A DNA stretch of 64,000 nt from Nymphaea colorata. Its lineage: Eukaryota > Streptophyta > Magnoliopsida > Nymphaeales > Nymphaeaceae. Each line of letters begins with the position of its first letter. Position 1 is the stretch's first letter. The stretch is from contig NC_045147.1 of assembly GCF_008831285.2 (NCBI RefSeq), forward strand, positions 17,896,854 to 17,960,853, read 5' to 3'. Below, piece by piece: positions 25,301-36,029 of this stretch. Under the pieces are notes generated by a model. That model worked only from the letters and a program-made list of their open reading frames with translations, had not been told where the DNA came from and made no database searches. Position numbers and translations under genes: made by a program.

Positions 25301-26720
25301 CCAAATAAATTCTAAAAATGCTAGCAATAATATCCATGGAAGTGTCTACAGTGAACCGAGAAGAAAAAAAAAAAAATCCATGGCCAAAGTCGTTAAGAAG
25401 AAGCTCGTGAAAGAAGGTAATAATATTCTTCATTTCCTATTTAATATCTATTGTGTTATCATTCATGCGAGTATATCCTGTGCCAACTTAGCAGTTCATA
25501 GTTTCACCAAATAAGCTGGGATCCGACAAAACAAGTCTCTTAGAGGACAATAAGAAACTGCTTACTTAGCAGAAGGAATTGAAACGGTAACTACCGATGG
25601 TTGCAAGGCATGATTTAGAACCTTAGATAAAGTGCCACAAAAAGTTAACAAAAGAAACAACGGAAATCATAACTTAATATTAAGTATTCTTAATTAACAA
25701 GTCAATGCCATCACAATTACACTCAGTTCAGGCCAGTAAGAATGTAAATAAAAACACAATAGAAATCATTTCAGATCTGACACAACAACTTGGACTGAAT
25801 CAGTAGCATTTTCAGATTACTGTCACCATTCTAAAAATATCCATGAACCATAACTACAATACCAGCAAACTGTAAGCATTTCAATAGTTACTAGTGCCCC
25901 TACTATAAAGCAGTTAAATCAATGTTGCTTTTAGCAATTCTACCATGAAAAGGGATAAGAAGTTTATGTTCCATTGAACCAAACGAGAGAAGCTAGCGCC
26001 AGAATGTTCACATACATATATGCCACAGGAATACGTCAACAAAACCTGTTTCACGGAGCCCCAATGCAATGTAATAAACATCTGACATACACAGGATATA
26101 AGGTGCTCCTTCCTACAAATGAATTCTAGAGAAACAAAAAGAAACTGGCCAAGTCCGAACCTGCTACACTGCTGACAAAACCTCTGCACAATCCCGCCAA
26201 CGCGCACCATGCTCGCTTTAGCGTGTACCTCACAGACCTTATGGCGACGATGGTAGTCCTTGGCGCTGCTGAGATCGACCCTGCAACCCTCGACCTGACA
26301 TGCTGGCCGTCCCGCCGACGAAGACGTTCCTGTTCCCCCTCCCTGCACCTTCGATCTCTTGCAGTTCCTGCCATCCACCCCGTTCGCCTCGCCCACCGGA
26401 TACACTTGCTCCCCCAGTTTCAAGGCCAGAAATCCACCTCCCTCCACCTCCTGCCCCTCCTCCTGAAACCTTCGCCGCTTCTCCACCTCGCCCTTGCCCT
26501 CATCCGAACCTTCCGAGGATCCCTCGCCGCCCGACACTGGCAAAAACTGCCGACCGGCCGGAACCCCGCTCAAGGGTCTAGCGACGAACAGATCCCCGTC
26601 CCACCGCCAATCGCCCACCTCCCACTCCCGGCTCTGCACCAAACCCTTTCCCTTCACAAGAAACCCCGGCACGCCACCCGCGCAGAACCTGCCGCTCCCG
26701 CCACCGATCTCCGCCTCCAT
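18878..26720 (-). CDS. SQUAMOSA promoter-binding-like protein, SPL1/SPL12 clade, ten exons
   Basis: Plant nuclear SBP-box transcription factor binding GTAC-core sites. Predicted exons (minus strand): 26720-26161, 24864-24683, 23717-23092, 21414-21340, 21217-21110, 21029-20912, 20812-20671, 20569-20425, 20343-19717 and 19312-18878. They sum to 3018 nt, or 1005 aa, with GT-AG ends and matching phases. The SBP domain spans about residues 141-216: zinc finger 1 CQVEGC to HKVCEVH, zinc finger 2 CQQC with H189 and the following Cys, and a basic nuclear signal [17 protein letters not shown]. The exon 1-2 split inside the Arg of CSRF is the usual SBP position. Later landmarks are [32 protein letters not shown] with DALINDPRM (ankyrin-type) and a hydrophobic segment at about 965-984 before [10 protein letters not shown]. 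The full-length layout without interrupting stops fits the long SPL1/12 group. The ATG at 26720 (MEAEIGG) fits the family; the open frame upstream lacks an ATG. I found no obvious miR156 site in the exons, as usual for this clade. Confidence 0.95.
22284..22319. repeat. TA microsatellite within an SPL intron
   Basis: A TA run of about 36 bp lies inside the intron between exons 3 and 4 (21415-23091), the longest intron of the SPL gene. It is well away from both splice sites. Confidence 0.9.
25452..25530. repeat. SPL intron 1 segment also found after unit A
   Basis: These 79 bp in intron 1 match 39001-39079 with only about three differences by eye, in the same orientation on the + strand. The matched block ends at AAGCTGGGATCCGACAAA in both places. 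Either the piece was copied from here or a mobile sequence inserted in both. Confidence 0.85.
25617..25666. repeat. SPL intron 1 segment also found in units B and C
   Basis: These 50 bp contain AAAGTGCCACAAAAAGTT and AAAGAAACAACGGAAA. They match about 43802-43849 in unit B and about 56304-56353 in unit C with a few differences each, all in the same + strand orientation. Confidence 0.8.
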
Positions 26721-27220
26721 CCGGGAACCCGCCGCCAGAACACCCGCCAAAAAAATTCCCCGGAAAATTTCCCTAACCCCTGTCCACAGTGAAACAGCAA
26801 ACCCTACCTCCTCCAAACCCGAAATCCATACAAACTCCCGAAAAAATCAACAAAAAAACCCAGCGCAAACCTCAGAGCAGATCGAATAGGACCAATCGAA
26901 CGGTGTAGCTGGATATTCCTCTCGCCTCCATCAAGAATTGCAGGAAACAAGAGGTGCTGGGAAGCCTCCGATCGACGAGATAGCAACTACTACCCCCTTC
27001 GATTCCCTCCTCTTTCCCCCGGATATAAATTCCAACCAACGAAAAACCGAAAAAACAAAAGTGAGAAAGTGAAACTACAGGAAAAGCGATCCAGGAAAAA
27101 CTAAGAGAACCACATTTTAGGAAAAACGGTGAAAAATAATAAACCGAGTTAATAAGTACGATAAAATAAAAGTACTCCTAGGAAACAGCGTTCTTACGGT
27201 GCGCGTCTTTCCTACGGCGA
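26721..27220 (-). promoter_or_regulatory. 5' UTR and proximal promoter of the SPL gene
   Basis: The sequence upstream of the SPL ATG is rich in short A/T and C runs. No convincing TATA box was seen; a TATAAATT near 27022-27029 reads in the sense of the gene only weakly. Most of it is duplicated, with changes, at 58907-59520 in unit C, which marks this stretch as the parent 5' region. The duplicated block ends at about 27220 (CTACGGCGA on the + strand), beyond which similarity to the copy is lost. Confidence 0.6.
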
Positions 27221-27420
27221 AAGAGCTACGAGACAAGGAACCAAAGCGTACTACGCACTCCGAATTTTTTTTGCCTTTTTTAAAAAATCGGTGATTAATT
27301 TAATCGCTTCAGGTAATTAATTATTTTTCGAACAAGCAAAAACAAAATGGCTTCTCCGAGAGGAGAGACTGAGGATCTGGTCAGAGGGACCCATCGATGT
27401 CTTACCGTGGGAAAGGTTCT

Positions 27421-27593
27421 CAGCCGTCCATCTTGACGGGTTTACGGCGGAGAACAATCCGACGTCCGCATCAGGTTCTTGGACCGGCACGGGTCCAACC
27501 GAGCCCTTCGACACCGTTGATGTCTGAGATGGACGGCTGAAAGTTGGTCTCAACCAATGGCGGGAAGCCGTTCATCTTGTGAAATGAACGGCT
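27421..27593. repeat. Nested inverted repeats upstream of the SPL gene
   Basis: A 13-bp perfect inverted pair (27421-27433 CAGCCGTCCATCT with 27527-27539) is followed by a 10-bp pair (27566-27575 AGCCGTTCAT with 27584-27593) that shares the same core word. The cluster of related AGCCGT(C/T)CAT words in both orientations lies about 0.7 kb upstream of the SPL start codon. It could be a remnant of a small inverted-repeat transposon or a set of binding sites. Confidence 0.5.
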
Positions 27594-27926
27594 TGGGATC
27601 ATCCCTTATCTCTTTTTAACTGTCAGAGGTGTCTTTGACCTGGTCCCCACTCAGGTCAGGAGCGCCTTTGGAGAGGGAAAGAGACCGACGTGTTTGATTG
27701 CAGGAACGGTTTGACAAGAACAAGCAGCGGATTTGAGTATTCGAGGATTTCAAATCCACAATTCAATGCAAAATTTGTGGATTTTTAATCCGATCAAGGG
27801 GTGGACAACAGATCCTCATATCTGAAGGAGGTTAAATTCGGATCCAAATAAATCTGTTGATTAAGTCAAGATTCGAGCTTTAGTGAGAGTTTTGACCACA
27901 AGAACTGTTTGACAAGAGCATTATTG

Positions 27927-28140
27927 GGCTGCATTTGGTAGTTTGCTTTCAGTTCCGCGATGATATGAGATCCGCATTGCCGCCCATGACTCAAATCTAT
28001 AATCTAAACAAACGGTTTCGGATCAACAAAAAATTATGGATCTCTACCCAAAACAACAGGAGGCGAATGATAGATCCATGGATCTAAGATCTATACAAAT
28101 CTCGGCTCGGACCTGAGATCAGAGGCAATCAAACACAGCC
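27927..28140. mobile_element. Candidate small MITE with imperfect terminal inverted repeats
   Basis: The left end GGGCTGCATTTGGTAG is mirrored by the right end CAATCAAACACAGCC, giving a TIR of about 15 bp with several mismatches. The 214-bp interior has no coding potential. I could not find a clean target site duplication, so family assignment is open. Confidence 0.35.
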
Positions 28141-28902
28141 TAAAGATAATTCCGGTTCAAAAGACAGCATCTAACTAGATTTGAGTTCAATGTAGGCAAA
28201 AGTAGTATTAAATTCAGATGCAAACAGTTTCAAATAGCAAAATCACATGGGCATTCTATATAAAATCAGATTCTCTGGCTTCTCGGCTCAGGGTGGTCGG
28301 AGTTGACCATAAATATTCCTCTTAAGAAGCAAGATCAATATTAAGCGGTCTGGTCTTTGGAGGATTCGGTTGATATTAAATAGTACATATACTGAAACGT
28401 TGTAGTATCTCTATATATAACACGCTTTAGCCATTAAATGGAACTACCATGATCGACTTAACTACAACAATAAAGATTATGCGGCCATTTATTTCACTTT
28501 TACTAAGTCGCCCAGCAATAATATTCTCTCATTTAATTCTCAACCTATTGGCGATGTTTAGGGGACTAACATATGATACAAGTTGTTATGCAAGCACGTG
28601 CAAGTGGGGACTATCGATGGCTGGTAGGAGGGCGGTTACTGGTTCGAGCGGCATGGGTGTCAACTTCTCTTGTGCCAATAAGGGAGAACAAGGATTTGGC
28701 TGGCGTGCCTTGGAGGCTCATCACCAAGTGCTGATGCAACCCTACAACTACTTAGGCACTCACTTGGGTGGTAGGATATTCCTCTTGCTCACCCGAACTG
28801 CACTAAATAGACAAACTTCTTGTTGGTTGAATAACGGTCGAGCATGAACTGTGCTCCTATATAGCAAATCACGAATGCAAAAAGGCAAAATGGAAGTCCA
28901 TG

Positions 28903-29386
28903 TAGGGCTGAACAAAAGCAGAGTCGAGCCCGAGTTCAGCTAGCTCGAGCTCGACTCAACTAATGAAACCTCAAGCTCGAGAATAGCTCGACAAAAACAA
29001 CTCAAGCTCAACTCTGCAGTTGTGTGTTGAGCTCAAGCTCCAATTGATTAAGGCTCAAAAAACTCTTTTGAATATATGAACTATTACTTTGTCATAAATC
29101 GAGCCCGACTCGATTAAGGCTCGACAAACTTGAATGAGCTTTTGTAAAAACTTACATAATTAATTAACGTCAATAAACCGGTCGGATATTTTAAAAATTG
29201 CTACACATCATTTTCGAGCCAAGTCAAGCTTTAACAACTCAGGTTCAATGAACTCGAACTTGACTCGATTATTTGAACGAGTTGACTCATGAGCTCGAGC
29301 TCGACTTGTTAAGCAAATGACTCGGCTTCAACTCATTCACGAGCCGAGCTTTAACGAGTCGAGCTGGAGCTCATTGTTCATTCCTA
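28903..29386. mobile_element. hAT-type non-autonomous element (MITE) with 8-bp target site duplication
   Basis: The 484-bp element starts TAGGGCTGAACAA and ends with the inverted TTGTTCATTCCTA, a TIR of about 13 bp with few mismatches and the TAGGG start typical of plant hAT transposons. It is flanked by AGTCCATG (28895-28902) and ATTCCATG (29387-29394), an 8-bp target duplication with one mismatch, the length expected for hAT. The interior is packed with GAGCTCGAGCTCGACTC-like words in both orientations and encodes nothing. It must have been moved by a transposase from elsewhere. Confidence 0.8.
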
Positions 29387-29679
29387 ATTCCATGGGCTTA
29401 AGTTGATCCACTCAGTATATGCCCATACTTGACACAAGAGGCTGTGTGTGTGAATATGTGTACGTGCACACGTACGCATAGGGTTAGTGCTAAGTAGCTA
29501 AACATGGTGTGAGTTAGATCCATAAACAGCTAAAAAAGTTTTGGAAGAACCCATAAATTCCTAGTTATGTGTGTAGAAGGCATAACTATTTGTTTGGGTG
29601 ACATTAAAACTGAGTTTAACATGATCTTGGTGGCATCTAGATAACATGAGCATGTAGGGACTGCTTGTCACCTGACCTT

Positions 29680-30290
29680 TCGCGTTCGAACCCAGCAGTA
29701 GGCCCGTCTGGGCTTAGAGGTACATATTCTAAGCTTGAGTAGGCAGCTTTTTTTTTTTTTTTTTTTTTTTGGTGTGCAAGAACAAAAAGTTCTCCTCCAT
29801 AGAAACTTTGCCAGGCTAAATTAAATGTGAAGATTAGGTGGGAAAGCAGGTCATGTTCATGCGTCAAGAAAGCAATCCAAGAAAAGGAATTGGATGAATG
29901 AACAGTTCTGCTTTTGGGCAAGATCATAAGATGGTGCCCAAAAACCAAATCTTCAATCCGGTGGAGTTTCTTGTATAGAAATAGAAAATTAAGAACACAC
30001 CATAAAAAATATGTGGTGGCTGCTTTCTCCTTCACTTTATGTTGTAGTGCACGGTGGCTTTGTAAAAGGGGGAATTTTCGCAATAATTCAAAGTCCTAAT
30101 TCATTAACGTAACCACTTTCCGTTCCTAGACACATACGAGTGCCTCTTTCCCATGGCTATGTGCTGCAAATAGAACAAATGTCACTTCTCGACCTAGCTT
30201 TTCAGGTTTTTTGAACAAACAAATGTGGCCTACAAACTTTGTGCAACAGAAAGGTTATATATATATATATATATACACACACACATGGGC
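29680..30290 (+). repeat. Detached copy of the array flank segment, with SINE-like start
   Basis: This stretch matches parts of unit A (about 38140-38720), unit B (42820-43460) and unit C (55390-55960) in order. Shared landmarks are a GTTCGAACCCAG/GTTCAAACCCAG box, GTCTGGGCT, a T-rich tract, AACTTTGCCAGGCTAAATTAAAT, GTAGTGCAC, then CCCATGGCTAT and a TA run. The box resembles a Pol III B-box, so the segment may contain the end of a tRNA-derived SINE. It lies outside the main array, showing that this part of the unit moves or duplicates independently. Confidence 0.7.
29749..29771 (+). repeat. Poly-T tract
   Basis: A run of about 23 T lies inside the detached flank copy. The homologous positions in units A-C are shorter, interrupted T-rich stretches. 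Confidence 0.9.
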
Positions 30291-31748
30291 AGTTTAAAAT
30301 TGAAAGAAAACGAATCTGGTTTGAAGATCAAATCTTATAAAATGAGTAGATTTGGTAGTCCAAATCCATTTCATACTTTCCTCTTTCAGTTGTATGGTTT
30401 TGTAGCATATCTTTGCAATTGCATTCTAGGTCAGCAATACAAGTATTTTATCCTACCTTATCTTTAAGAGCTGAACTCTTTTCCCCTCAAAACCTAGTAT
30501 AGGATTAAAGTATGTCAAATAGTATAGTGCTCCTACTCCATTGGACAGAGACATAACGCCCATAAGAATCAAACTGATGACACAAAATTTCACTGGTGCC
30601 GACCTGACCCACTACACTATGACACTCGTAGCTGAATTAGCTCGCCGACTTTGATCTTGATTGGATGAGCAACTTTAACTTTAGGCCTTCAAGTTGAAAA
30701 AGGTCAAAAAAGTTCAATAACCAATGCATTTTTGAAAATAATATGGTGAGAGTTGGCCCACCCAATCTTAGCAGTAAAAAGTTTGATAAAGAATTATTGA
30801 GAGAAAGAAAAGTATAGAAGGCATTTGTGGATTCATCATGGCATGAGTGACCTAAGCACTACCCATATCTTGAGGTACTAGTTGAAAGGATCTCTTCCTC
30901 CACAACAAAGGTCAAACTACTTTCCCAGTTTCCCCACCTACCATAATTCACCAATCTGTGCTGCACATTGCACTAAACATGAAATGAAGTTTCCCAGCAA
31001 CTACTTGATCTTTACTTTAACATCAGCCTCATTGGATTTAGCAGGTGGGAATAGTAACATAATAGTCATGTTTGAGAATTCATATTTGGGGGCTCATTCA
31101 ACTGCATATGAAGAAAAATGCATCTTGGTTATGAAGGCAACATCCTGACCATTTTTTTTTTTCTTTTTAGTTCTGAAATGAAGCTTCAAGCTAGGAATTG
31201 GCCTTAAGATTTCAAAGCAAAAGGCGGTCAAATACGGAATTGTCTCTTTCAGCGTGGTATATATAGTGAGCTAGAGTCTGCCTAACTCTGGCTTGACTTT
31301 TTAAAGCGGAAGAAAACAGACAAGACCTCAAGGGGCTTTTTGCCATCAGTAACACATTGTTACTGTCTCATGAAAATGAAGCAGATTCATAACTAGGGTT
31401 AATGCTCGGAGGAACCATCGTGGACCATTAAAAAGGTGACTTGGTTCAATAGTAGAGATAATTCCCAACTAAGGACAAGGACGAGAGGAAGGTCTGCTAA
31501 TATCCAAAATACTCAGCTTGTTGGTCTCCAAAAGGTCCACAATTCTTCTGAACAATGGCGACCATTTGTGGCCCAAGTGGACTGGTCAGGTACTGATAAA
31601 GCGTATCGTGAATGAGCAAGCGTATAGTTGTCGCCAACAATGTTGCAAATGGCTAGCTAGAAAATATCTTTTGCAGTGCCTATATTGCTTATGCCCACAT
31701 ATGCAGAATATTTTCCTTTTTTTTTATTTAGTTCTCTCAAGTTGGGCA

Positions 31749-31805
<57 letters not shown>

Positions 31806-33792
31806 CTAGAAATCACTTTGGTTGATCTTTCCAAGACAGAAGGTTGAGAGAAAATAAGAAGAAAAGTTGTTGATGAGTTCTAGATGTATCTTATCTCTTT
31901 TCTTCATTGATTTTCTCTGACTTTCATCTTCACGAAGATCAACGGAATGATTTTTTTAAAGGTCGTGCAGCTAAGCATCATGTATATACCAATTTCTCTC
32001 TCTCTCTCTCTCTCTCTCTCCCTCTCTCTCACACACACACATCTTTTACCCTTTGTTGTTGGGAAAATCTTTCCCATTTGGAATGTCTGGATATAAAAGA
32101 ACCTAATATCTATGTTCCAACTTGGACAAATTTTCCTGTGTCGTTTTTTTCGCCACTTGCGAACAAATCCCTTTCACGTGCTGGTTTGGAAGGTAGCAGA
32201 GTTCCTTCAGCACTGCCCTTCCTAAGCCACCAACCATTCTTCTCCAGGTCTTGGTCACGGTACAACACATAATGCACAAGTGTAGAAGAAGCCTCTGGAT
32301 CCGCCATTATTCGTTTGGTACCACCTGCACCAGCTCTCCCCATCCTATGGTGGTGGAAGTGTGAGAAGGAGAGCAACTTCATTTACCCCATGTCAAAACA
32401 AATGGAAGGTCCATGGGCAAAGCAGAGAAGAAAAGGCCTACTAGGGTTTTCTTAGCCGCCTGCCATGCATGGTACATGTAGATGCACATGGGTACGTACA
32501 TACAACGATGGGGAGATTAAGACTTTTCGCCAGTATCGGTGTAACCTTCAAATTAGATAGTTGTTCTACAACATATGTTTTATGAACACCATGTTCTTGT
32601 TTCAAGAAATATGACGGGATCACGAATGCTATTTCTAAATCTAACAATCAAACAGTACATGTGAATGCGCCATGTTTCATAAACAAGGATATTATGCTTT
32701 TGGAATATGTGTTTTAGGATTATATGTTCTAAGAACATAGTGTTCTTCTTGCCGAATGCCTTAAAAAGTTGTGCAAACATGTTTACCATCTTATGTGCAA
32801 ATCAAGATCCAAAATGTTGGTCGGTTGCTTATTGAAAAAAATTCATACGTACATAGGCAAAATGAAAAAGGGCATATTTTGGGTTTTGAAAACAAGAGTT
32901 GCATGTTCTGAGATTGAAATGACCAGAATGCCCTTATTTTTAAAAAAGAAAACCCAGACCTCTAAGTACAAAAATGGGAGGAAAGCAAAAGCAAGGGGAG
33001 AGGGCGGCATCTATTAAAAGCCGAGGACACATTAATCACCATGATTTGCCCATGAACAAGATTTGATGCCGAGGAAAAAGTGCCTCTGGAAAGAAGCATA
33101 TTCTTCCGGTGTGCTCATCCAAGCTTCCTTTTATGTAAAATTATCTTAGTCTGTTTTTCTTTTTAACAGGAGATCAAGGCCTACTAATAACCACCTTAAG
33201 GCCCTTGAATTCCTGAAAAAATGCATTTTTACCAGCAAAAACTTTTTAAAAATTAACCTAGTCCACCCAAATGACTCCAAACCCTTTCTTAAACTTTTTG
33301 GAAACAAAAACGAGTGCCCTGAAAAAAAAAAAAAAGTGGATACACCATACATCTGCAGTTCGATTCCCACAAGTGCTGCTTTCTTTTTATGGCATTGAAG
33401 TCCTCCACACCCCCAATTATATATGTATATAAGAGAGAGAAAGGGTTCATTAGATGTTATATACTTTTATTTCGTACTAATTGAATATGTGTAATTGAAT
33501 AGGTCAAAGAGCTAATGTATACAACAAAGCATGGGGGTCATTTAGGGAGAGAGAGAGAGAGAGTTACTGGGAGTGATGTTAGAGGTGAAAGGCGAGTGAG
33601 AGGGTGATATGATAATGATGGTGAAGTTGGCGAAGGTGGGGGGCCTTGTACGCTACCAATGGTGACGAGTGGTGGACACGCCGGCCTTGGTACCCACGCT
33701 TGTGGCCTCATTTATTTATGATGAGGACATGATTCCGGTACAAACACCAACCCAACGTTGGCCCCTCAACCTCACTCTCTTGTGTTGTTGTG

Positions 33793-33875
<83 letters not shown>

Positions 33876-34788
33876 GAGAGAGAGAGAGAAAGAGAAAGAG
33901 AGAGAAAAAGTATATTATAATAAAAATCATTGTCCTTGACATTGATGCATTATGAAGTGTCTCTTGAATGGAAACAGGACCAGGGAAAGAAGACCAATGA
34001 AATAATAATATTATAACTCGATCTCTGTGGGCCGTGCCATGCTTCTTAGATGCCTGTTGCTAAGAAAAAAAAATGCATTGTGACCTTAAAATACTTGTTC
34101 TACGGTACATGATTCACAAACACCGTGTATACATTATAAAAAATGTGATGTAATTATAGATGTTGTTCTTAGATTCAATAATAAAACATTCAGTATTCAT
34201 GTTTTCTTACTAGATAAAGTTGGGCAATTTCTAGTATCATCCTGATGTCATGTTAGTATGTTAATTCAGGGATTTCCAACTTTGGGATAGCAAACTCGTG
34301 TAATTCATAAATGAGCATATGCTAGAAGACAAGTCTAAAAGAATATACGTTGGACATGAACTTCCAACCCACATTCCCTATTTGAACATGAACTTCCTAA
34401 TTAAACATGGATCTCAAATATCAAATTTGGGATATTTGTTTGGATACATTAATACTTGGATCCGTAGTATTCAACCATGCATCTAACGGCTTGGATCAAA
34501 GATCCAAACAAGCTCGGCTCGATCACCAACCAACGAGTGTTGGTCAACAGACAAAGGTTCAAATTAGTAAACTCTTGACATTCCATTGGGTAGTTACACG
34601 AGAGAAAGAGAGAGAGTTTGCACGTGTTTTGTTTCTTTCTATTTTAACTGCGGAAGAAATCTATGAGATTGATTTTGTTGGCCGTGACGGTTTGAAGGTC
34701 AAAGTTTAAATTTACGTTCCCCCTCTTTTGTAGAGTAAGGCAAGGCACAAAGCAGTCGATCCAGTAATCATAAGGATTTTCAAGAAGA
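30291..34788. other. Intergenic DNA rich in microsatellites, no recognised gene
   Basis: I saw no protein family in either strand. The best open frame is 32382-32110 on the minus strand (90 codons), containing LVHYVLYRDQDLEKNGWWLRKGSAEGTLLPS in three short blocks; its composition looks protein-like, but I do not recognise it and see no neighbouring exon. Microsatellites are CT/TA at 31748-31800, CT/CA at 31997-32040 and TA/GA at 33794-33905. Confidence 0.45.
33794..33905. repeat. Long compound TA/GA microsatellite
   Basis: A TA run of about 79 bp (33794-33872) is followed by an imperfect GA run to about 33905. It is one of the longest dinucleotide tracts in the window. Confidence 0.9.
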
Positions 34789-34816
34789 TTGAATCCTTCA
34801 ACTCTTCTTAGATCTC

Positions 34817-35892
34817 ATGGGGAAAAACAATGGAAGCAACAATACTGGTGGGTGCAAAAGCAAATCAAGAATGGGGAGGTAGAAGATAGAGATAAAGAAG
34901 ATCACAACGAGGAGGCTCGTCAGGTCTGCTTCTCAAAGCGACGAAATGGGCTCATCAAGAAGGCCGGAGAGCTCTGCATCCTCTGTGGTGCAGAGATTGC
35001 CATCATCGTCTTCTCTCCCGCTGGCAAAGCCTTCTCCTACGGCGACCCTTCCATGGATGCCGTCATCAACCGCTTCCTCGACCCTTCCACCCACGTCCCC
35101 ACCCCTCCCGATGCCCACCGTGCGTCTACCATTGACGAGCTCAACCGCCAAAACGACGAGCTCGTCCAATAGATCGAAGCCGAGAAGAAGCGCCGTGTCC
35201 TGCTGCAGAAGCTGCAACGGAGCTAGGGGTGCGGCCGCATGGGCAGCGACTTCTGGGATGCCGACGTGGAGAACTTCTCGCTCAAGTAGCTCGAGGTGTT
35301 GAAGGGCGCCCTGGAGGAGATGAGGTTCGGGAACAACACAACAAACTCTCCTTTCACACTCTCAAGAGGGGGTTAGAAGTAACAAGAAAGAAGACAACGA
35401 TTTACGTGGTTCGAAGCAATAATCTCCTACGTCCACGGTCGCACAGATCTCTTGTATTCTCTCTCTCAGAATAACATACAGACAGACACAAAACAAGCGG
35501 CGGTCATCCTCAAAACATAAGGATTAGAGCAAACCCGCATTTGCAAATGAGTGTCCAGTATGGATCAAGTTCCATACACCAACAGCCAACCGCGCCAACG
35601 AGCTCATGATGGGAATGGCAGCGATGCATCTACCGGCAGCCACCAGTCACCACCACCAATTTCCTTTGTCGTCGCTCCCTCCTCTTCTTATGCTTCGACC
35701 AGTTACTCCTCTGCTCCTCTGCCATCCAGCTCCTTCCTTGGTGGCCACAACACCAACTCCATGACCATCCCGTTCACTTACAGCAACAATGCTTTCATGG
35801 TGTCGTCCTCGAACTTTCACGGAACCACGGCAACCTCCGGCGATTATTTCCTTAGTAACCAAACTGCCGGCTGGCCAGTCTACCCGCTTTAA
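34817..35892 (+). pseudogene. Type I MADS-box (AGL62-like) pseudogene, unit A copy
   Basis: Type I (M-alpha) MADS factors act in the nucleus, often in gametophyte and endosperm. The ATG at 34817 (MGKNNGSNN) starts a fitting N-terminus with MGR and KIEIKKI. The MADS box follows as [20 protein letters not shown] and [20 protein letters not shown], the type I helix as [13 protein letters not shown], and the C-terminal region ends near TAGWPVYPL at 35892. It is broken: a TAG at 34880-34882 after MGR, a 1-nt frameshift near 34905, TAG codons at 35170, 35224 and 35287, and an insertion of roughly 250 bp (about 35330-35560) before the C-terminal part, which is in another frame. Copy B lacks the three later TAGs, so they arose in this copy. 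The gene is intronless, as usual for M-alpha. It is the most complete MADS copy here, so the intact parent lies elsewhere. Confidence 0.9.
35330..35560 (+). repeat. Insertion in the unit A MADS pseudogene, possibly an LTR-derived fragment
   Basis: Relative to copy B this stretch is extra. It contains ATTTACGTGGTTCGAAGC followed by CCTACGTCCACGGTCGC, wording I associate with LTR or TRIM sequences in many plant genomes, and CT-rich TCTTGTATTCTCTCTCTC. Part of the right side could be MADS coding sequence that copy B lost by deletion. The limits are approximate and no target duplication was found. Confidence 0.4.
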
Positions 35893-36023
35893 GGATTTCT
35901 CTTAATTTAGCCAGACCGGAACATCTAGTGTCCATGGTCTGCATGCTAGATGCAAAGTAGAGTCTAGTGCACTAGATCATTTTTTATTGTTCATAACTGT
36001 TGCTTGATTTGTCACATTCTTTC

Positions 36024-36029
36024 AATAAA
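36024..36029 (+). terminator. Poly(A) signal AATAAA kept in the MADS 3' flank
   Basis: AATAAA lies about 135 bp past the MADS stop codon, in the context TTCTTTCAATAAAATTT. The same context is kept in unit B (about 41583), unit C (about 54163) and unit D (about 62788), consistent with the ancestral MADS 3' UTR. Confidence 0.6.

Noticed and set aside
26721-26816. In-frame extension of the SPL protein upstream of MEAEIGG
   Set aside because: The open frame continues upstream but begins at a TTG, not an ATG, and family members start at the MEA-type Met.
26223-26889. Proline-rich open frames on the + strand opposite SPL exon 1
   Set aside because: They are shadows of the GC-rich SPL coding strand, which carries the conserved SBP sequence.
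29665-29700. Possible tRNA gene near the GTTCGAACCC word
   Set aside because: Only a B-box-like word is present; no acceptor stem, anticodon arm or A-box could be paired around it.
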